64,000 nt of DNA from Lomentospora prolificans. Lineage: Eukaryota; Ascomycota; Sordariomycetes; Microascales; Microascaceae. Numbering within the stretch: position 1 is the first letter of the stretch; each line of letters begins with the position of its first letter. The DNA is taken from positions 806,001 to 870,000 of the forward strand of contig JARFXM010000001.1 in the NCBI GenBank assembly GCA_029532625.1, given 5' to 3'. Shown here in pieces: positions 36,001 through 49,800 of this stretch. The notes below the pieces were generated by a model. It was not told the DNA's origin and made no database searches. It worked only from the letters and a program-made list of their open reading frames with translations. The position numbers and the translations under genes are program-made.

Positions 36001-39000
36001 CTTGTTCCGGCGCGTTGACTAGGCCTGCCTCCTGGAATCGACCCCGGACTCTCCTTATTCCTCCACTGCTGGCGCTATCTCAACTCTCCGTCTCTCGCTC
36101 GTGGCGCCTAGAGTGCCTTGATTGGAAGGGTGGGGCCTAGGTGAATTCCGCGAGATCGGGGAACCAGTCGGTTTAGCTCATGAGGTAATATTGAGAGACC
36201 AGCAGCATGGGCAATCGCGTGGGTCCTGTCACTTGTGTCTCACTGGCGCCGCTTTCATCGTTGGCATGTGTCAGACCACGAGCCTGAGTGGGCATGGCCG
36301 GGCGCTGTCAAGCGAAAACTCAAACGCCATCTCACTGTTTCTATAAACTAGTCTCACCAAGTGCAGAATAGCGACCCTCCGTACATGACGTCTGGTTCGC
36401 CTTAGGGTCTCAGGTGAGATTCCAAGAACGCCACTGCAAGGCCCAGTGCTGGGAAACTGCTAGGCCACGTAAAACCTGGCCTAATACGGCACTGTTGACA
36501 GACATCGGCCACAGCCAGAAAACAGAATGGCGGGACGACGCCCCCAAAAGAAATCCGAAACGACGGGAACAGCCAGGCTGGCGGTGAGCGAAGCCCGCCA
36601 CAGCTCCCAATAATCGCAGGAAAAGGGCAAACAAAACTCAAGACTGCGTGCCTCGTAGCGCAATCCAAAAAGCAAAGCTCTGCGCTTGACACGGCTGATA
36701 CGGCAACAACCGCTGATGGATGGGCGAACGAGGAGGGGTTGGACGGCGTTGAACGCCAACACCTGCGGGGGAAAACGAATTTGGCCGAGTCACGATATGC
36801 GGCTGGAGGGCCGATGCAGCAAGCCTGCAGAGCTAGTATGGAAGGAGTATCCAAGAATAAACTACAATATCACATCTTGCTTGCAAGTAAGACAGCGGAG
36901 CCTATGAGATATGCGCAACGGCGTCAGGAAAAGGCGCCTCAGCAAGACGGCGGGGCTTCGCTGGTCGCCTGCATTGCACAGGACTTCTTCCACAAAGCCC
37001 GCTGATATCAGACAACGTGGATGCCTGACTGGATATACCTGGTGTTGACCTGTTTGTTTACCGAAATTCGCATTTTACTTTATAAATAATCAATCACCCC
37101 GCTATATTCGATTGTTCGTTCGTTTGTTCAGGGGATGTTGGTGCAGAAAGTCTACCACATGTGTGGCTGGAACTTGAACACCTGCATCTTTCTCGCCAAA
37201 GGATAGTTTAGAGCGGCCAGCGACAGCAGCAGCTCGCGTAAACCGGATGCATCCTAGACATTTATTGCATGAACTCTGCCTGGTAATTTTACTGCGTGTA
37301 GCACCCGCGACCTAGGAGATCTAGTAGCTTTTGAATAGTCGATTTCCGCTGGCGATCATCTGTGGAGAGGCCATCGCTTAAGAATAGTCATGCGGCCTTG
37401 TACATTTAAGCGAGCAATATTCAGGGCATTCAAAGGCCCAGAGTGGCGGGATCAGAGCCGTGATGCCTCGGGATATTTTGGGCTGGGGTCCGGGAAGCGA
37501 CAAGAATAGAATCAACAACGCGGATCGCTCGGGAGTCCCGCTGCCGTTGGATCGCAGCACTGGCCATGCCTTTTTCTTCCTTTAGTGCGATGCGACTGCC
37601 GATCCCAACTCTTCTCGTCACAAGGTATTGGCAATAGATTGAAATCCAGCAGAGCAGCTTCGAAGAAAAAAGTTGTTAGGTCCTTCGCTGACGACCATGC
37701 AAAGAGCAGGAGAGCAGGAACTCGCGTCAGATCGAGGTCGCGTTAAGACCGAGCGTATTGACAACGACAGCACCATGCCATAGGTTACGTGCAGTTAGAT
37801 CGCCTCCCTCGAGCACGCATCAGTGCGAGACTGCAGGTTGGCCTCCTCGCACCGCCAGCCACTAGCGGGAGTTGGGTTAGAGAGAGAGAGAGACTCCGAG
37901 GCATGGGCATCTGTCAGTCAGATAGATACAGTGCGGTCGATCTATCATACACGCACTCTCGTCTAGAGCCACCAAGAGCTGCAGGAGTAGGACCAACTGG
38001 TGATGAGCGGTTGTCCGGCACAAGCCTGAGCACCAGGACATCGTGGTCCAGAGGTCACAATGTTTCGTGCTCATACAGCCGAAGGAGGCATGGAAATGGT
38101 GGCAATTACTGAAACGGGTGGTTGTCCTTGTTTTAGCGGGCGTCGATGCGAAGGAGCCGTCGAGAAGCGAAATTCGCGCCTCGGCAAGACAATCGATTCG
38201 CCTTCATATCACTCCCGGTTGAAATGGCGAAGTGATGCGAGAATTTGTTCCAAAAAGCGTATCAAAGCATTAGACGCCTCGTTTCTGGAGCTCAGCTGCC
38301 TGCGTGTTTTCGCAGCATGCTTGAGATCTGTGGTTGAGCTACGGTGAGCCCAGGACTCTATCGTAGCCTGGGCGACTATCAATATGAGTCGATCTGAGTG
38401 TGATCTTGTGTCGCACAAGACCAAGTCGACGTCATTTCCATCCTTGCACTGGGACGACCATGGTAGGATGGACCGTGAGACTGTGATCCGATAATTGGGG
38501 CTGCGTGTGCGGCGGAATAACTCTGGAACTTCTACCCATCGAGCCGCGTAATGTGACCTCAGGTTGACCAGCACTTTTAGAGGAAACGGTGGTCTTAGCT
38601 TTGTATCAGGTAACAGGCTGATGTGGGTTTCTTCTGGTGGAGGTACAAACTCTGCGCTCACGATGGCTGGAGAAGGCAGAATGAGGCATTCATTGCTTAG
38701 TGGTCTAGAAATCCAAGCTGCCCGTTTCACTGGTAACTTTGATCTGGGACAGGTTTTGTGTGGCACACAACACACAAATGTACGAGCTCAATCTCCCAAT
38801 GTCCGGGCCGGTGTAGCTTCCGGGGTTTGATTCTATTCTGGGCGGCGCGGGCGCTGAAGCGCTGAGCTGGGGTTCGTATTATTACTTCGTACTTCGAACC
38901 TTACAACTGTCTTTACAAGGCAATCCCTTCCAGGCGGCGGCTGCACGCCTCGGGCAACCGGCTTTTGAATGGTCTTGGCCCTTTCGCCGGATGGCTTGGC

Positions 39001-42000
39001 AGTTTCGCAAAGAAGGCTCTCCTCCAGAGCCGACGTCGTGTGCACAAATTACACCAATCCCAATATTCATGAAGTCCAATTTACTCCCAGGCACATCGCA
39101 AAGATACATGGAAAGGAAAGAAAATTCAAGCTTCCACCAAATGTCGACCGAAACCTGTTAATTCTCCCCTCTCCACTCCTCAAGTGGCTCACTCCTTGAC
39201 CCCGCTCTGTTCAACGGTGCATGACATTGAAGGAATGCTAAGCTTTCTTCGTCTTTCTCGAATTCTGGGAAAAGGTCTTGGATGAAATGGGGAGGGGCAC
39301 GAAGATGTATCTGGACTTGAGAGATGATCCTGAAGCTGTTGGATGGAGAGAAGTGGGCAGTGAATAATAATTTCCAGTCAAATAGTTTCCAGGGTACTAA
39401 CCCAAAAGACAGCGCAAGCAACCAATACCTATGGATAATTTGACAGGGGAAACGTCGCATTCTGCCAGCCCTAAAATGTTCGGGTACCATTTGGCGAGTC
39501 TCCCGAGTACTGATTGGGTCGGTATTCCCACCCGGTGAAGTTGAAATCCCGCAAGGTATTCCCAAAATATCTCCTCCTGCTACTTCAATAATACTTGTGC
39601 AGGTTGGTTCATGCGCGAACTCTTCTTCGAGACGGTGGGGTTCCGTAAATTTAACGGTGTTCTCAGTGGAAGCCGCCTGCTGTAGTCCCACCACCATTTT
39701 TGAAGGAAGGCGGGAAGGGGGGAAGGACAAGTCAGGTACCCGTGGGTTGCAGCCTCTGCGACTGCTGTCTTCGATCTGTGGACAGACTACCATGTGGCGT
39801 CCCCAGGCTCTTACTCTAAAATTTGGCAGCGAATCCGCTTTGGCTTACGAAGTGAACTCTTTACCATTCTCAAAATTGGGCAGAAGAGCCACTTGCCCGT
39901 ACGCCACCTCCCTGAAGTACTCGAATAATATCGCCCATTCCAGCAGTCTCGACCCAGGATTCCCACCTGACGGTGTTAAACGGCCCTGGTCTCGAAATAG
40001 GCAGCTCTCGCACTTGGGAAATGAGCTCGCAAAACCTGGGTCAAGAGCAGAAGGCCCCGGAAAAGCACCTTCCTTGCTGGCGGCCGGGGACAATTCGCTG
40101 CCCATATTCTGACATGGTGACAGCAGAGGTCCAGTCCAGCCCAGCCGCATCGCTGCTACCCTCACCGTCGGGCAGGTAGCTCCCACCCAGCCGGGGAATA
40201 CCTTGCCAATACCTGCAAACACATGGCAGGAAAGAGTTTCCCTCTTACCCCTGGTCTCAAGAAGCTTCTTTGCCTTCCCCACTGGGATCCAATTACAGAG
40301 GCTTGGCCTGTGGTCGTACGCGGCATGCGGCGTGACTCTGCCTGGCACAATGTTTAGTTCTTCACCTGGGCCTCCAGAAGTTTGTTCCAAGACTGCTGGC
40401 CTGCACTGGCGCCCTAGTGTAGGTTAGTCGCTCGGATGAAATTGGGCGTACAAACTAAGGTCAGCCTGAACTCAGCGTGGGTGCCATGTTGTTCCCTGAG
40501 TCGGCGCCGCACTACTTCATCACCTCCATCGCCGGGCAGAACTAGCGCCACACCTTGGCCTGGCCTTACCTCGCTCCATCAAGACGACGCTTTAATGTCC
40601 ACTTGGTGCAATAATATGTGGACAGTGAGACCCATCAATATCACATTCGGCGTGCCTAATGCCATTCATAGGATTCCCGCTCCTTCCTCTGACTAATTCG
40701 ACTGTTGAGGTTTGGACCAGGGGAACCGTATAGTCAAAAGTACCCTCCGTGGGGTGTCTTATGGCTGGCAAGTAGACAAGGAGAGTGCGAACGTGTGAAC
40801 GGTCGAGAGCGAGGAAGGTCGTACCTTGCACTATCACCGTCGCTAACCCGTACTTCCGGTTCAGCCAGCACTCCATCCACTAAGAAGCTACTTTTTTTTT
40901 TTTTCTTCATTTTTTTTTTCCTTCTTCACCAATGGCCCCTTCTCTTCCAAACATGACCCACGGTGTCTGGCTGGCCTTGTTACCCACACACACCCTCTCC
41001 ACCCCCCTGCTCACAAGCTTCCACGCCCCTTTCGTTCCCCTTGTCGTTTGCAGACTCTCCTGAGTTCCCCGTCCTCAGCAAAGAACAGTCAGTCAGCTCC
41101 CAGTGCTGCTCTACCTCTGGCGCTGGGCAGGGGAGCCTGTCGAATTGGGATTTGTTCAGCCGAGAAAAGCGTATCAGATGCATTGAAATGGATGTCGACC
41201 GACAGCCCTCTCATATCCCCAAACGGAGGACTCGCGCCGGCGGCTTGCTGTTTTTTTATTTTATTCTTATTTTAATTTTAATTTTTTTCGTAGGCGCCAC
41301 AGAGCTACAGGTTGTTCAGTATACAATTTCGAATACGAGTTTAGGCGTCATTTCAGAGCTTCACCCCAGAAACGTTGTCAAAGGAAATCCCCTCTTGGCG
41401 CGAGTGCCTCGAAAGTACTTCTTTGTCCTTCACGCTCACTCTGGTTCCAACAATAAACGAGACGGTAGCAGTCGATGTACTACTCCCTTGTTGGCGCCAG
41501 TCCTCCGTCGTCTGCCTTCCTCGCTGGAATCACGCCCACCAGGCGGCTCTCCGTTTTGGTTTTCTTTTTCATTCTCGCAAATGTCTTTACCGCATACACA
41601 CAATATTCAGCAGAATTGTGTCCACCCAGTTGTTTTAATATACGCCTTTCCTTGTCAGGTAAGACCCAATCACGGCTAGGTACTCTACTGCGTACACGGA
41701 TGGCCCGTGATTTCGTTTTCTATATTGTTTCGACGTCAATATCCCGGGCCTTTTCCTCTTTAACTCCTTGTCGGCTTGCCGTGTGTTCCTTTCCAAGGCC
41801 CACCCCTTTGTCACGTTTTCAAAGATATACTTAACCCTCTTCGTTCATTCACGTTTTCCTCCAATTTATAACACTGGTCTCCCGAGCCAGTGGCAAGAAC
41901 GGGAAGCCTCAGATCGACATCGCATTCATCCAAGAAAACTCCCGATCTGTGAGGTGTAATATTGGAGGCAACAGTTCTCCCCTCGTCCTTTTTCCCTATT

Positions 42001-42244
42001 ATCCCGCCCATCTCTCCTGCCTGCCTGCCTTGCGTGGCTGCTGTAGATCCATCTGTTTCCATTCATCGCCTCCCCTTTCCCTCACCCCGAACACACTCCC
42101 CCCTTCAACGACCTTTCCCAGGTTCAGCTACGGACCTCCTTGTGGGGTGAGCATAACCGATAATCTTGAGGACCCATCTCCTCGCGCCTTCCCCCGTGCT
42201 ACCTGAAGTCTACCTAGGTGGTCTAGCAGCTCTTAGCGGCGGAC
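33070..42244. other. 9.2-kb gene-free interval inside the GAG locus
   Basis: The left part is promoter and leader of the minus-strand glycosyltransferase; the right part (about 40,880-42,244), rich in C/T, is promoter and leader of the epimerase, with a possible 5'-UTR intron donor GTAAGA near 41,659. Between them I find only motif-free frames of at most 240 codons, with scattered stops, on either strand. In Aspergillus the deacetylase gene agd3 lies next to gtb3; a protein of that size would show long frames, and none exist. No transposon ends, long repeats or RNA genes are visible. Confidence 0.5.
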
Positions 42245-43817
42245 ATGGACATGCAAGCGCAGCAAGTGAGGCCGCATCTGCCGTGGAGAGTCATAAACTC
42301 TGCAGATGGTCAACCCGGCCCATCGACCCACCGCCACTCGCAAGTAGAAAACCCTACCCCTACACAAGGCGTTTCGACGTCTTCCGGACCCGGTTTCCAT
42401 ATAAAACCAGAGAATACCATCATCTCGTCCTCCCCGGTCAACCAGGACAGCTCCAGCTCAAGTGCCAACACCCCAATCGAACCAGCCATCATGGACTCCT
42501 ACAGAGACTCCCAAGCTTCCTCTTCCTCGTCCACCCTGTCTCTTGCCTCAGAGTCGCCCATGACGACCCCAGGCGCAGGTTCTGAGAACGGCGAGGGCCT
42601 GGGTACCTTTTTCGACAGCGGCAACATCCCCTTCAACGCCGACCCCAAGCGCTACATTCTCGTCATCGGTGGCCTTGGCTTCATAGGCTCCCACACCTCT
42701 CTCGAGCTCCTCCGCAACGGTTACAATGTTATCATCGTTGACAATCTCAGTAACAGCTACCTCGATGTCCTCTTCAACATCAAGAAGCTTGCGGCCAAGG
42801 ATTGCATCGCCAAGGGCCGTGTGATGCCCGCCGTACGCTTCCACAAGCTCGACTACCAGAGCAGGGACATGCAGTGCCTGCTTGATAGTTACTCTGAGCC
42901 CGTTCCTACCCCCGCCTTGGCCGAGGGTGGCCAGCAGCGGGTGACGTACAGGTCCCAGATCGTGGGGGTTATCCATTTTGCCGCCTACAAGTCGGTGTCT
43001 GAGTCGATCGACAACCCCTTGGACTACTATGACAACAACGTCTGCGGCCTTGTCCGCCTTCTTCGCCAACTCGCCAAGTACAACATCCGCAATTTTGTGT
43101 TCTCGTCGTCGGCTACAGTGTATGGCACTAAGGCCAACGCCGGCAAGCTTCTCCGAGAAGAGGACATCGTGCACCATGAGGAGACTTTTATCGACGAGCA
43201 CGGCAACGAGGTCAAGGCAGAGCCTACAATGGTAGGCCTTACCTGCCCATACGCGCGTACAAAGTATTTTGCCGAGGCGATCCTTGCCGATGTCGCGGCA
43301 TCGGATCCCGACTGGCGGATAGTCACTCTCCGATATTTCAACCCCGTCGGCTGTGATCCGTCGGGTCTTATTGGCGAATCCCCACGCCAGACACCCACCA
43401 ATTTGTTCCCAGTTATAGCGCAGGTGCTCACTGGAGACCGGGAACGACTCGACATTTTCGGCAGCGACTGGAACACGCCTGACGGCACACCTGTGCGAGA
43501 CTTTATCCATGTAAGCGACATCGCTCGAGGCCACATTGCAGCTCGACAAGGCATGCGATGTACCTTTCCGCACCTACAACCTTGGATCTGGCACAGGTAC
43601 CACAGTCCACGAGGCTGTCAAGAGCCTTGAAGCTGCCTCTGGCAAGTCCATCAACGTCAATTGGACCGGCCGCCGTGCTGGTGACGTCGGGTTCTGTGTT
43701 GCCTCCAACGAGAGGGCGACCAAGGAGTTGGGCTGGTCACCCCGCGAGAGCATCCCCAAGTGCGCGCAAGATTTGTGGAACTACGTGCGGCGACTGCAGA
43801 CCGGCGAGAAGAAATGA
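42245..43817 (+). CDS. uge3: UDP-glucose/UDP-GlcNAc 4-epimerase (Uge3-type), interrupted by a frameshift
   Basis: Short-chain dehydrogenase-fold epimerase that interconverts UDP-Glc/UDP-Gal and probably UDP-GlcNAc/UDP-GalNAc, feeding galactosaminogalactan synthesis in the cytosol. Intronless otherwise. The N-terminal 130 residues are a Ser/Thr/Pro-rich extension; the start may be 42245 or the in-frame ATG at 42491 (MDSYRDSQ). The catalytic core shows the NAD loop GGLGFIG (142-148), FSSSATVYG, and the catalytic pair in CPYARTK (Tyr336, Lys340). It then has TPVRDFIHVSDIARGHIAA, after which the frame breaks at 43541-43545: the downstream part (LDKACDVPFRTYNLGSGTG onward to TAA at 43815-43817) is in the +1 frame. 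Two bases appear to be missing. The downstream part is well conserved and holds RRAGDVGFC, with Cys at the sugar-size gatekeeper position. A sequencing error is the simplest explanation. Confidence 0.85.
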
Positions 43818-46800
43818 TGAGGGAAAAAAAAAAAGGGGGGCATTCGCCCCAGTTTTCTCTCTGCTTTTCCTCATCGCCATGTCATACAAGACAATTTTTC
43901 TAACCTCTCACACTGATACCTGCATCCACACACACTCTTCTCTCGAACTTCTTTACTCTATACCACCTCCAACGCCACTGGATCCCACCCCTCCTTAAGT
44001 GTGCATCGAGTCGCGTCTTATTTCCCCACCTCTCGCGATCATGTTCCTTTTTATTTTTCCCCACTTGATATTGATATTGCTTTTGTCCTCAAAGAGATGG
44101 AAGCCAATTTACAGTTTGTGTGACGTCATATAAAATATGGGAATCGGATATGGAACCGAAATATTTCCTATGTTTTTGTTTTAGTTTTCGCTTCATGTAG
44201 CAGCATCTTGGAACGGGTTATTATTCTGGTTCTTTTTTTTTTTTTTCATTTCGCCGGGGTCTCTCAAGAAGACAGACTATTCATCTCCATTCGGGTCTAT
44301 CATTTTCCTTTCTAATTTTCTCCGCATTTTTCTTATTCTAGATACTCTTTGTCTTCAGACTTTTACTTCTCAGAGCTTTTTACCTCACTTCGCATGAGAC
44401 TTATAGTGTCGTGCGATTCTCCACAGTTTCTGGTCGTCTTCTCGTGCATTTGGGGAATTAGATTTAATATGGTAGAAATTTTGGTTGTTGTGGAGTTCAA
44501 TGTTCTTTTGTTGCATTTCCACTGGGAAAAAAATGGGCTTCTAAATACTCAATAAACCAACGTCTTTCTTTGCTGCAGCACGTTCTCTCGCGCCTTCTTT
44601 AATTTTCCTCCCGCTGCCAACCATGGAATTAATTCGGGAAGACTTGTGGATGCGGCCGACGGCAGAGGCATTGATGGCGTGAAAGGGTGGACATGAGGGG
44701 AACGGGATACGGGTTTATGAGAAGTCCTTTTAAGCTCGATCAAGCCCTCATGGGCGATCGGGGGTGGCAGATAGTTTGCGCCAGTCATGGTTCGAGAAAG
44801 GCCGGAGTGGACTTGGACCATGTCTTAGAAGCGCAGGGACGGCACGTTTTTTTTTGCGCAGTCGACGGGGACGACGAATGATATCTCTCTCGATCATGAC
44901 CTGCCGCGATGATCATCTCTAAGGTGGAAAAGTGGAGGAGCATATATATCCATACAAGACGGAAAGTCGTCGATGGGATCGGATGGAGTTGCAAGAAGGG
45001 CATCGGAAAAAAAATGTTCTCGATCGACATTGTCAAAATTATTCCCCTCAGGCCCTATGGCACCTTGGCCAGCAATATCCATTTGTTGTGTCTATTCTTT
45101 CTGATTCCCCAGGGGTTCACTTCTCGTTATTCGGGGTCCCTCGCGTTGTTCCTAGATGCCGAGCCGCATCTTCGTAACAAGACAATATCAACGAGAAAAA
45201 GAAGCCCCTCATATGTAACATGGCTAGAAAAGATTTGCAAACATCTTGTCATGAGATCAGCACGTTTTTTTCCTCCGCTTAAACCAGCTGGGATATCACA
45301 GGGCAGGAGAGGAATACGCGAATCAATAATTGATGAAAATAAAACAGGGTCTTGCAGTTAACATCAGGATGAGAACAAGGTGCACCCCATATTGGTAAAG
45401 ACACAGACCGAAAGGCACAACCACCACGCCTTTCGTCGGACTGGAGGTGAGGGGGTGGTGATGGTGGTGGTGAGGGGTGAGGCTGCCTTTCAATATGGAT
45501 GAATTGCTCTGGATCAATCTGCGTCCCGCGCTCTGTTATTAGGTACACGTCACACAAGCAAAGCTTGGCGAACCCTGAAGTACTGACGATCTTGGCACCG
45601 GGGTGTCTTACGTGGACAACCATTGACGACGGCCTTTTTGTCCCATTGACTCGCCAAGTCCCCCTTCAACCTGGGGGAGGATTGGAGTGAATTTGTCTTT
45701 CATCTTTTGTCTTTTTTCTCAAGGGACGATGGAGTGGGGCTGAGACGAGGTTTCTCTACAGTTCATCATGTTGCACACCTAAACCGAAATGGCGCTGGCG
45801 ATCGCGGCACACCCCCGCGCTGACAGACGAGTAAAACGACCAACGAACTATTCGCGACCCGGGTGGACGGTAAGTTCTACCGAACAGGACGGAGTGACTT
45901 TTGAGAGACATTTCGCCATCCAACGCCTTCTTCACATTTTCTTTCTCTTTTTCTCAATCCATCGAGTTCCATTCGCCCACAGGCCCCCATTGCTGATGCA
46001 CCGAGGAAAGGAGATCGGCTCCACTGCTTTGAGACCCGTCTTACTCTTTTTTTTGAGGCCTCTTTACCTCCTCGATCGGGTGCGGTCCGGTGCACGACGT
46101 CTTCTGTTTATGCCCCACTCTGATGCCTGGGTCAGCTTACCATTCGCGTTCCAATATTACGGGAATATTCCTCATCTTCCATGCGTATATTCCTTTCACC
46201 CCACTCTCTTCTATTCAAAGGCCGAGGAAAGGACGCGAGGAAGAAAGAGGGAAAGACCCACACCCCACTGACTCGAGCATCGTCGTCATTCTTCTTCCAT
46301 CATCGTCGATTGCCGACAGCGCTTCTCGATACATCCACAGGATCCTCGGCACCGATGGCAGTACTTTTTGGATCGAGCGCCCCTCGGCTGACGGCCGGCG
46401 CCAAAGCGGAAAAAAAAAAAAATAAAAAACTTGGATTCGCAGGCAGAATCAAGATGAGAAGAACCGCGCCAGCCACAGGCCACTTCACAGCGCATCGCTC
46501 CTGGCGTTCGCCAGCTACTCACACCACTTTCTCCACTGCTTAGAGCCCACTGGTGTGAAAAGGGGGAAAGGGGTGGGCAGGGCATTCGACCGTTTTGCGC
46601 CCCTTCTGTTGGGCCTTGACCTCTGGCAAAGAGTAAGAAGGGTGGAAAGGGTGAAATAAACTAGAGCCAGGCTGCGAAGGTGCCATTATTTTTTTTTCTC
46701 TCTCCCTGTCGTTTCTTGCTGTCACTCTTACCCTTGCACTCTGCTCGTAGTTTCCACAGTTCAAGCAAGTAAGCAAGCGACAAGGTGAAGTCTGCTCTCA

Positions 46801-49800
46801 ATGTTACGTTTGCCCACTTCAAGAGCTGCCTTGGTCTGTGCTTCCGTTACATTAACGGTTCCCAGCTCATGGCCATGACTGCGATCCAATGGGAGGGCCT
46901 GCCACTTGTTTCTTTCTTGGCCAACTGGGCGCTCTGAGTCTCTTCAAGTACCGCCAAGTCACTCCTTCAACCCGCAAACTCCAGGCACTAACGCCAGGTA
47001 CTGTCACATTGGTCGCGGAAACACAGGGAGCTGGTGGTTGCAGCCTCCCCTTCTTAAGATTGATCCATGGATGTGTTCCCACCACTGAGCCCCCTTAGCA
47101 AATGCAACGCTGGGGTTCAGAGACAATATTGATGGGCCCAAACGCCCCGTGGGATGGAGGGAGAGATGGGGTTTCTGTCACTTTTTCCCAGCCCGTGAAC
47201 CGTTGCACGTTCCCCTCTCAGTTGCTGCTTGGTCGAGCTGGCTGCTTTGTATTGCAAAACTTTGTTTCGTCCTGCTCACCATCCCACCATCCCACCAACC
47301 ACGATGACTGCCGTCCGTCTTCTCCTGCTGCACGCGTTCAGGTTCGCACACAGACTCACACACACACCACACTTATCGGATGTTACTCCAAGCTCGATCA
47401 AGCTTCCACAAACTCCACCATATTAATGTACCGCGAACACGGGCGCACTGAGACACGATCTCAAGCCATGCCCGTCGAACCCACCTACCACAAAAAGCAA
47501 TTGAATGACAGGGCCGCCCTGCGCGAAACCCACGACTGCCTGGAATCTGTGGTGGGTGGGTTTTTTCTCGTTTCTACGAAACCCCTGATAATCTTGAGAT
47601 CGCGGACACGAGGCCCTCGAAACAAACCAGAGATTTGAATATCCTTCAACAAGGAAAGCAAAAACCCCTCGGAGGTCCTTGGTCGAGGACGCCAAGAAAA
47701 TTACAAAATTTAGTCGCCCTGGATTTCCATGGGGCCGGTCAGACGGAGTCGGTGCGATTATCTGCTGATTTGCTAGTTGTGAAGTGCAAGAGAAAAAGGA
47801 AATCACATCATTGGGGTCGATGCTGTGCATAACTAGACCACCTTTGGTGCTGGGAACAGCAGCTGGCCAATTTTTTCGTCTTCTTGCGCGATCGCTCATC
47901 CTGTGTGATCCATAGACGGCTCTGGGAGATCCCGGGCAAGGAGCCTACCAGTATTAGGTCTCTGATAAGAAATAATTCCGATTTTTCCATTATTGGAAAC
48001 AGAATTGGCCAGCTACCCTGTCAAAGATCATCTTTCCTTCCTCCACCGTCTGGCGACGGCCCTTGTCCGCTGGAGGGAAGACACTAGAAAAGAATGCTAA
48101 GGGCAAGGGTGGAGTGAGCGTACCCAGAAGTGAGGAAAGTATCAGACCAAGAGGGGATGTCAAGCGAGCTGAGCTGGGGAGGGGGGTCTCGTATTTAGGC
48201 GCTGTTGGATCCACACCGCACAAGGGGGAGGCTGTCCTCCGGAGGGAAGCTCAACGGACAGAGGTGACCAGGGTGTCGGAATCCCTGTCGACATGGGTTG
48301 AGCTTCCACTGGGGATTCTAGCACGGTTCGTTGGTGGAGCCATCCGCCTGCCCGTTCGGCGAGGCTATTCCGCTGTGGATCACTTGTCCAACGTCCCTTT
48401 CTTCGTTGTCCGTTGTGTGTTGCGCTAGCGTGGTCACAGAAGTTGTCTTAGTGTCCACTCTCTACCTCGTGTTCGCAAGGTGGAAAAACACGTCAGACTT
48501 TTTCTGTCTCTTCCATCTTAGACTTTTCGCGTCCCATCGCGGAGCTCGAACGGAGCCACTTAACCCTAACAACACGATCTCCCTTTTTTCCGCAGCCACC
48601 TGAGACACGCGGAGGCCGCTATTTCTCGAGCTTAAAGCCTCAGAAAAGTGGAAACAACCACGGGTTGGGACAGACAGGCAGGCGAAGGATTAAACTAGGC
48701 CAACTGCCAACTTAGTTCCAACAAGTACCAAAACTAGCGCGACCGCAAGTTCGTGGGGTTCGTTGTTTAGAACGAAAACTCTCCATGGCAAAACAGGGTT
48801 TGGGGGAGGGCCAAGGCTGCTGGGGGTCAGACCAAAAAGGCCGAACGCCCGAAAGGTTTCTTCGATTTTACTTGGCGAGAACAGAAGACCTTGGCGGCGA
48901 CAAAGTTTCGGCGAACAAATGTGGTTCTAGCAACTCTTGGAAGCGCGAACGAACCATGTGAGAGAGAGCGTGTAAGTCAAGACTAGTTGGCCTGGCTCTT
49001 CAGCCTTCGGAAGAGGAAACTCGGCATGGCCGGCTTTCTCATCTTTTTTCCTCGCCACAACCACCGCTGATCCTGCTCGATACCGGAGGGAGGAAGCGAG
49101 CCGGAACCCCTTCCCCCTGTCACCGACCTACCGAGGGGGTTGGCTGTGGACCGTGCCCTTTCTTCGTATCTTCGGGTCAAGTGCGCCACCGGCTGTGGGA
49201 TGTGGGATGGACGGATGAGGGTTGACTGACTGCGTCGCAGCATGGATGCAGATTTGGTGTAGAAGCACGGCGGAAATTATCGTGATATGTGATGATGTGA
49301 TTGTGGGGAGCAATGATCCATTGAGAGGATAGGATTCCCAACATAGTGTCCTGACGATATGCGCCTGGATTCCGCCAATGATTGCAGATGGGGTGACCAG
49401 ATGGGAAGGAGAGGACCACGCAACTTAAGTGGATATCAGCCTCCCACGAAGTCCCGCGCGCCAAGTGCATGCATGGTGGCTTTAGGGCGTCTTGATGGGG
49501 AAGGACTGGGCGATGAGGTGCCCTCAGATCAATATCACAAAATAGAAGGGGGACTACGGCCAGCGTATTAGCTGAAACTGCAGCAGTCAAGACGCTGCCA
49601 GCAGTCGGACAGCGTGTAAGTGGCGCAGGCTCTTGAGGCTTTCCTGTGTGGAATCCGCACCGCCGCGACTCGGCTATCCTTGCCTGACTGCGCGAGGTTC
49701 GCAGACAGCTTTGGAGGCTGTCATGGGACGAGAAGCGAAAGCAAAAGCTTACAGAGTACTATTGTTATGCTGCGTGAAGGTCACATAGGAGTAAGATATG

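Noticed and set aside
36015..36045. Minus-strand GGTCGATTCC resembling a tRNA T loop
   Set aside because: It lacks one base of the B box, and no cloverleaf forms on either side.
38209..38775. 188-codon minus-strand open frame
   Set aside because: No motif or hydrophobic pattern, no flanking splice signals or clear promoter; consistent with a chance frame in moderately GC-rich DNA.
39158..40390. Two minus-strand frames of 211 and 181 codons as a possible agd3 remnant
   Set aside because: I could match neither to any part of a deacetylase; no catalytic metal-binding pattern was seen.
40963..41679. 238-codon plus-strand frame before the epimerase
   Set aside because: Contains Phe/Leu/Ile runs from T tracts and no motif; lies in the pyrimidine-rich leader region.
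43511..43541. A 31-nt intron in the epimerase
   Set aside because: It is shorter than normal ascomycete introns, has no branch point and removes conserved residues; kept only as an alternative to the frameshift.
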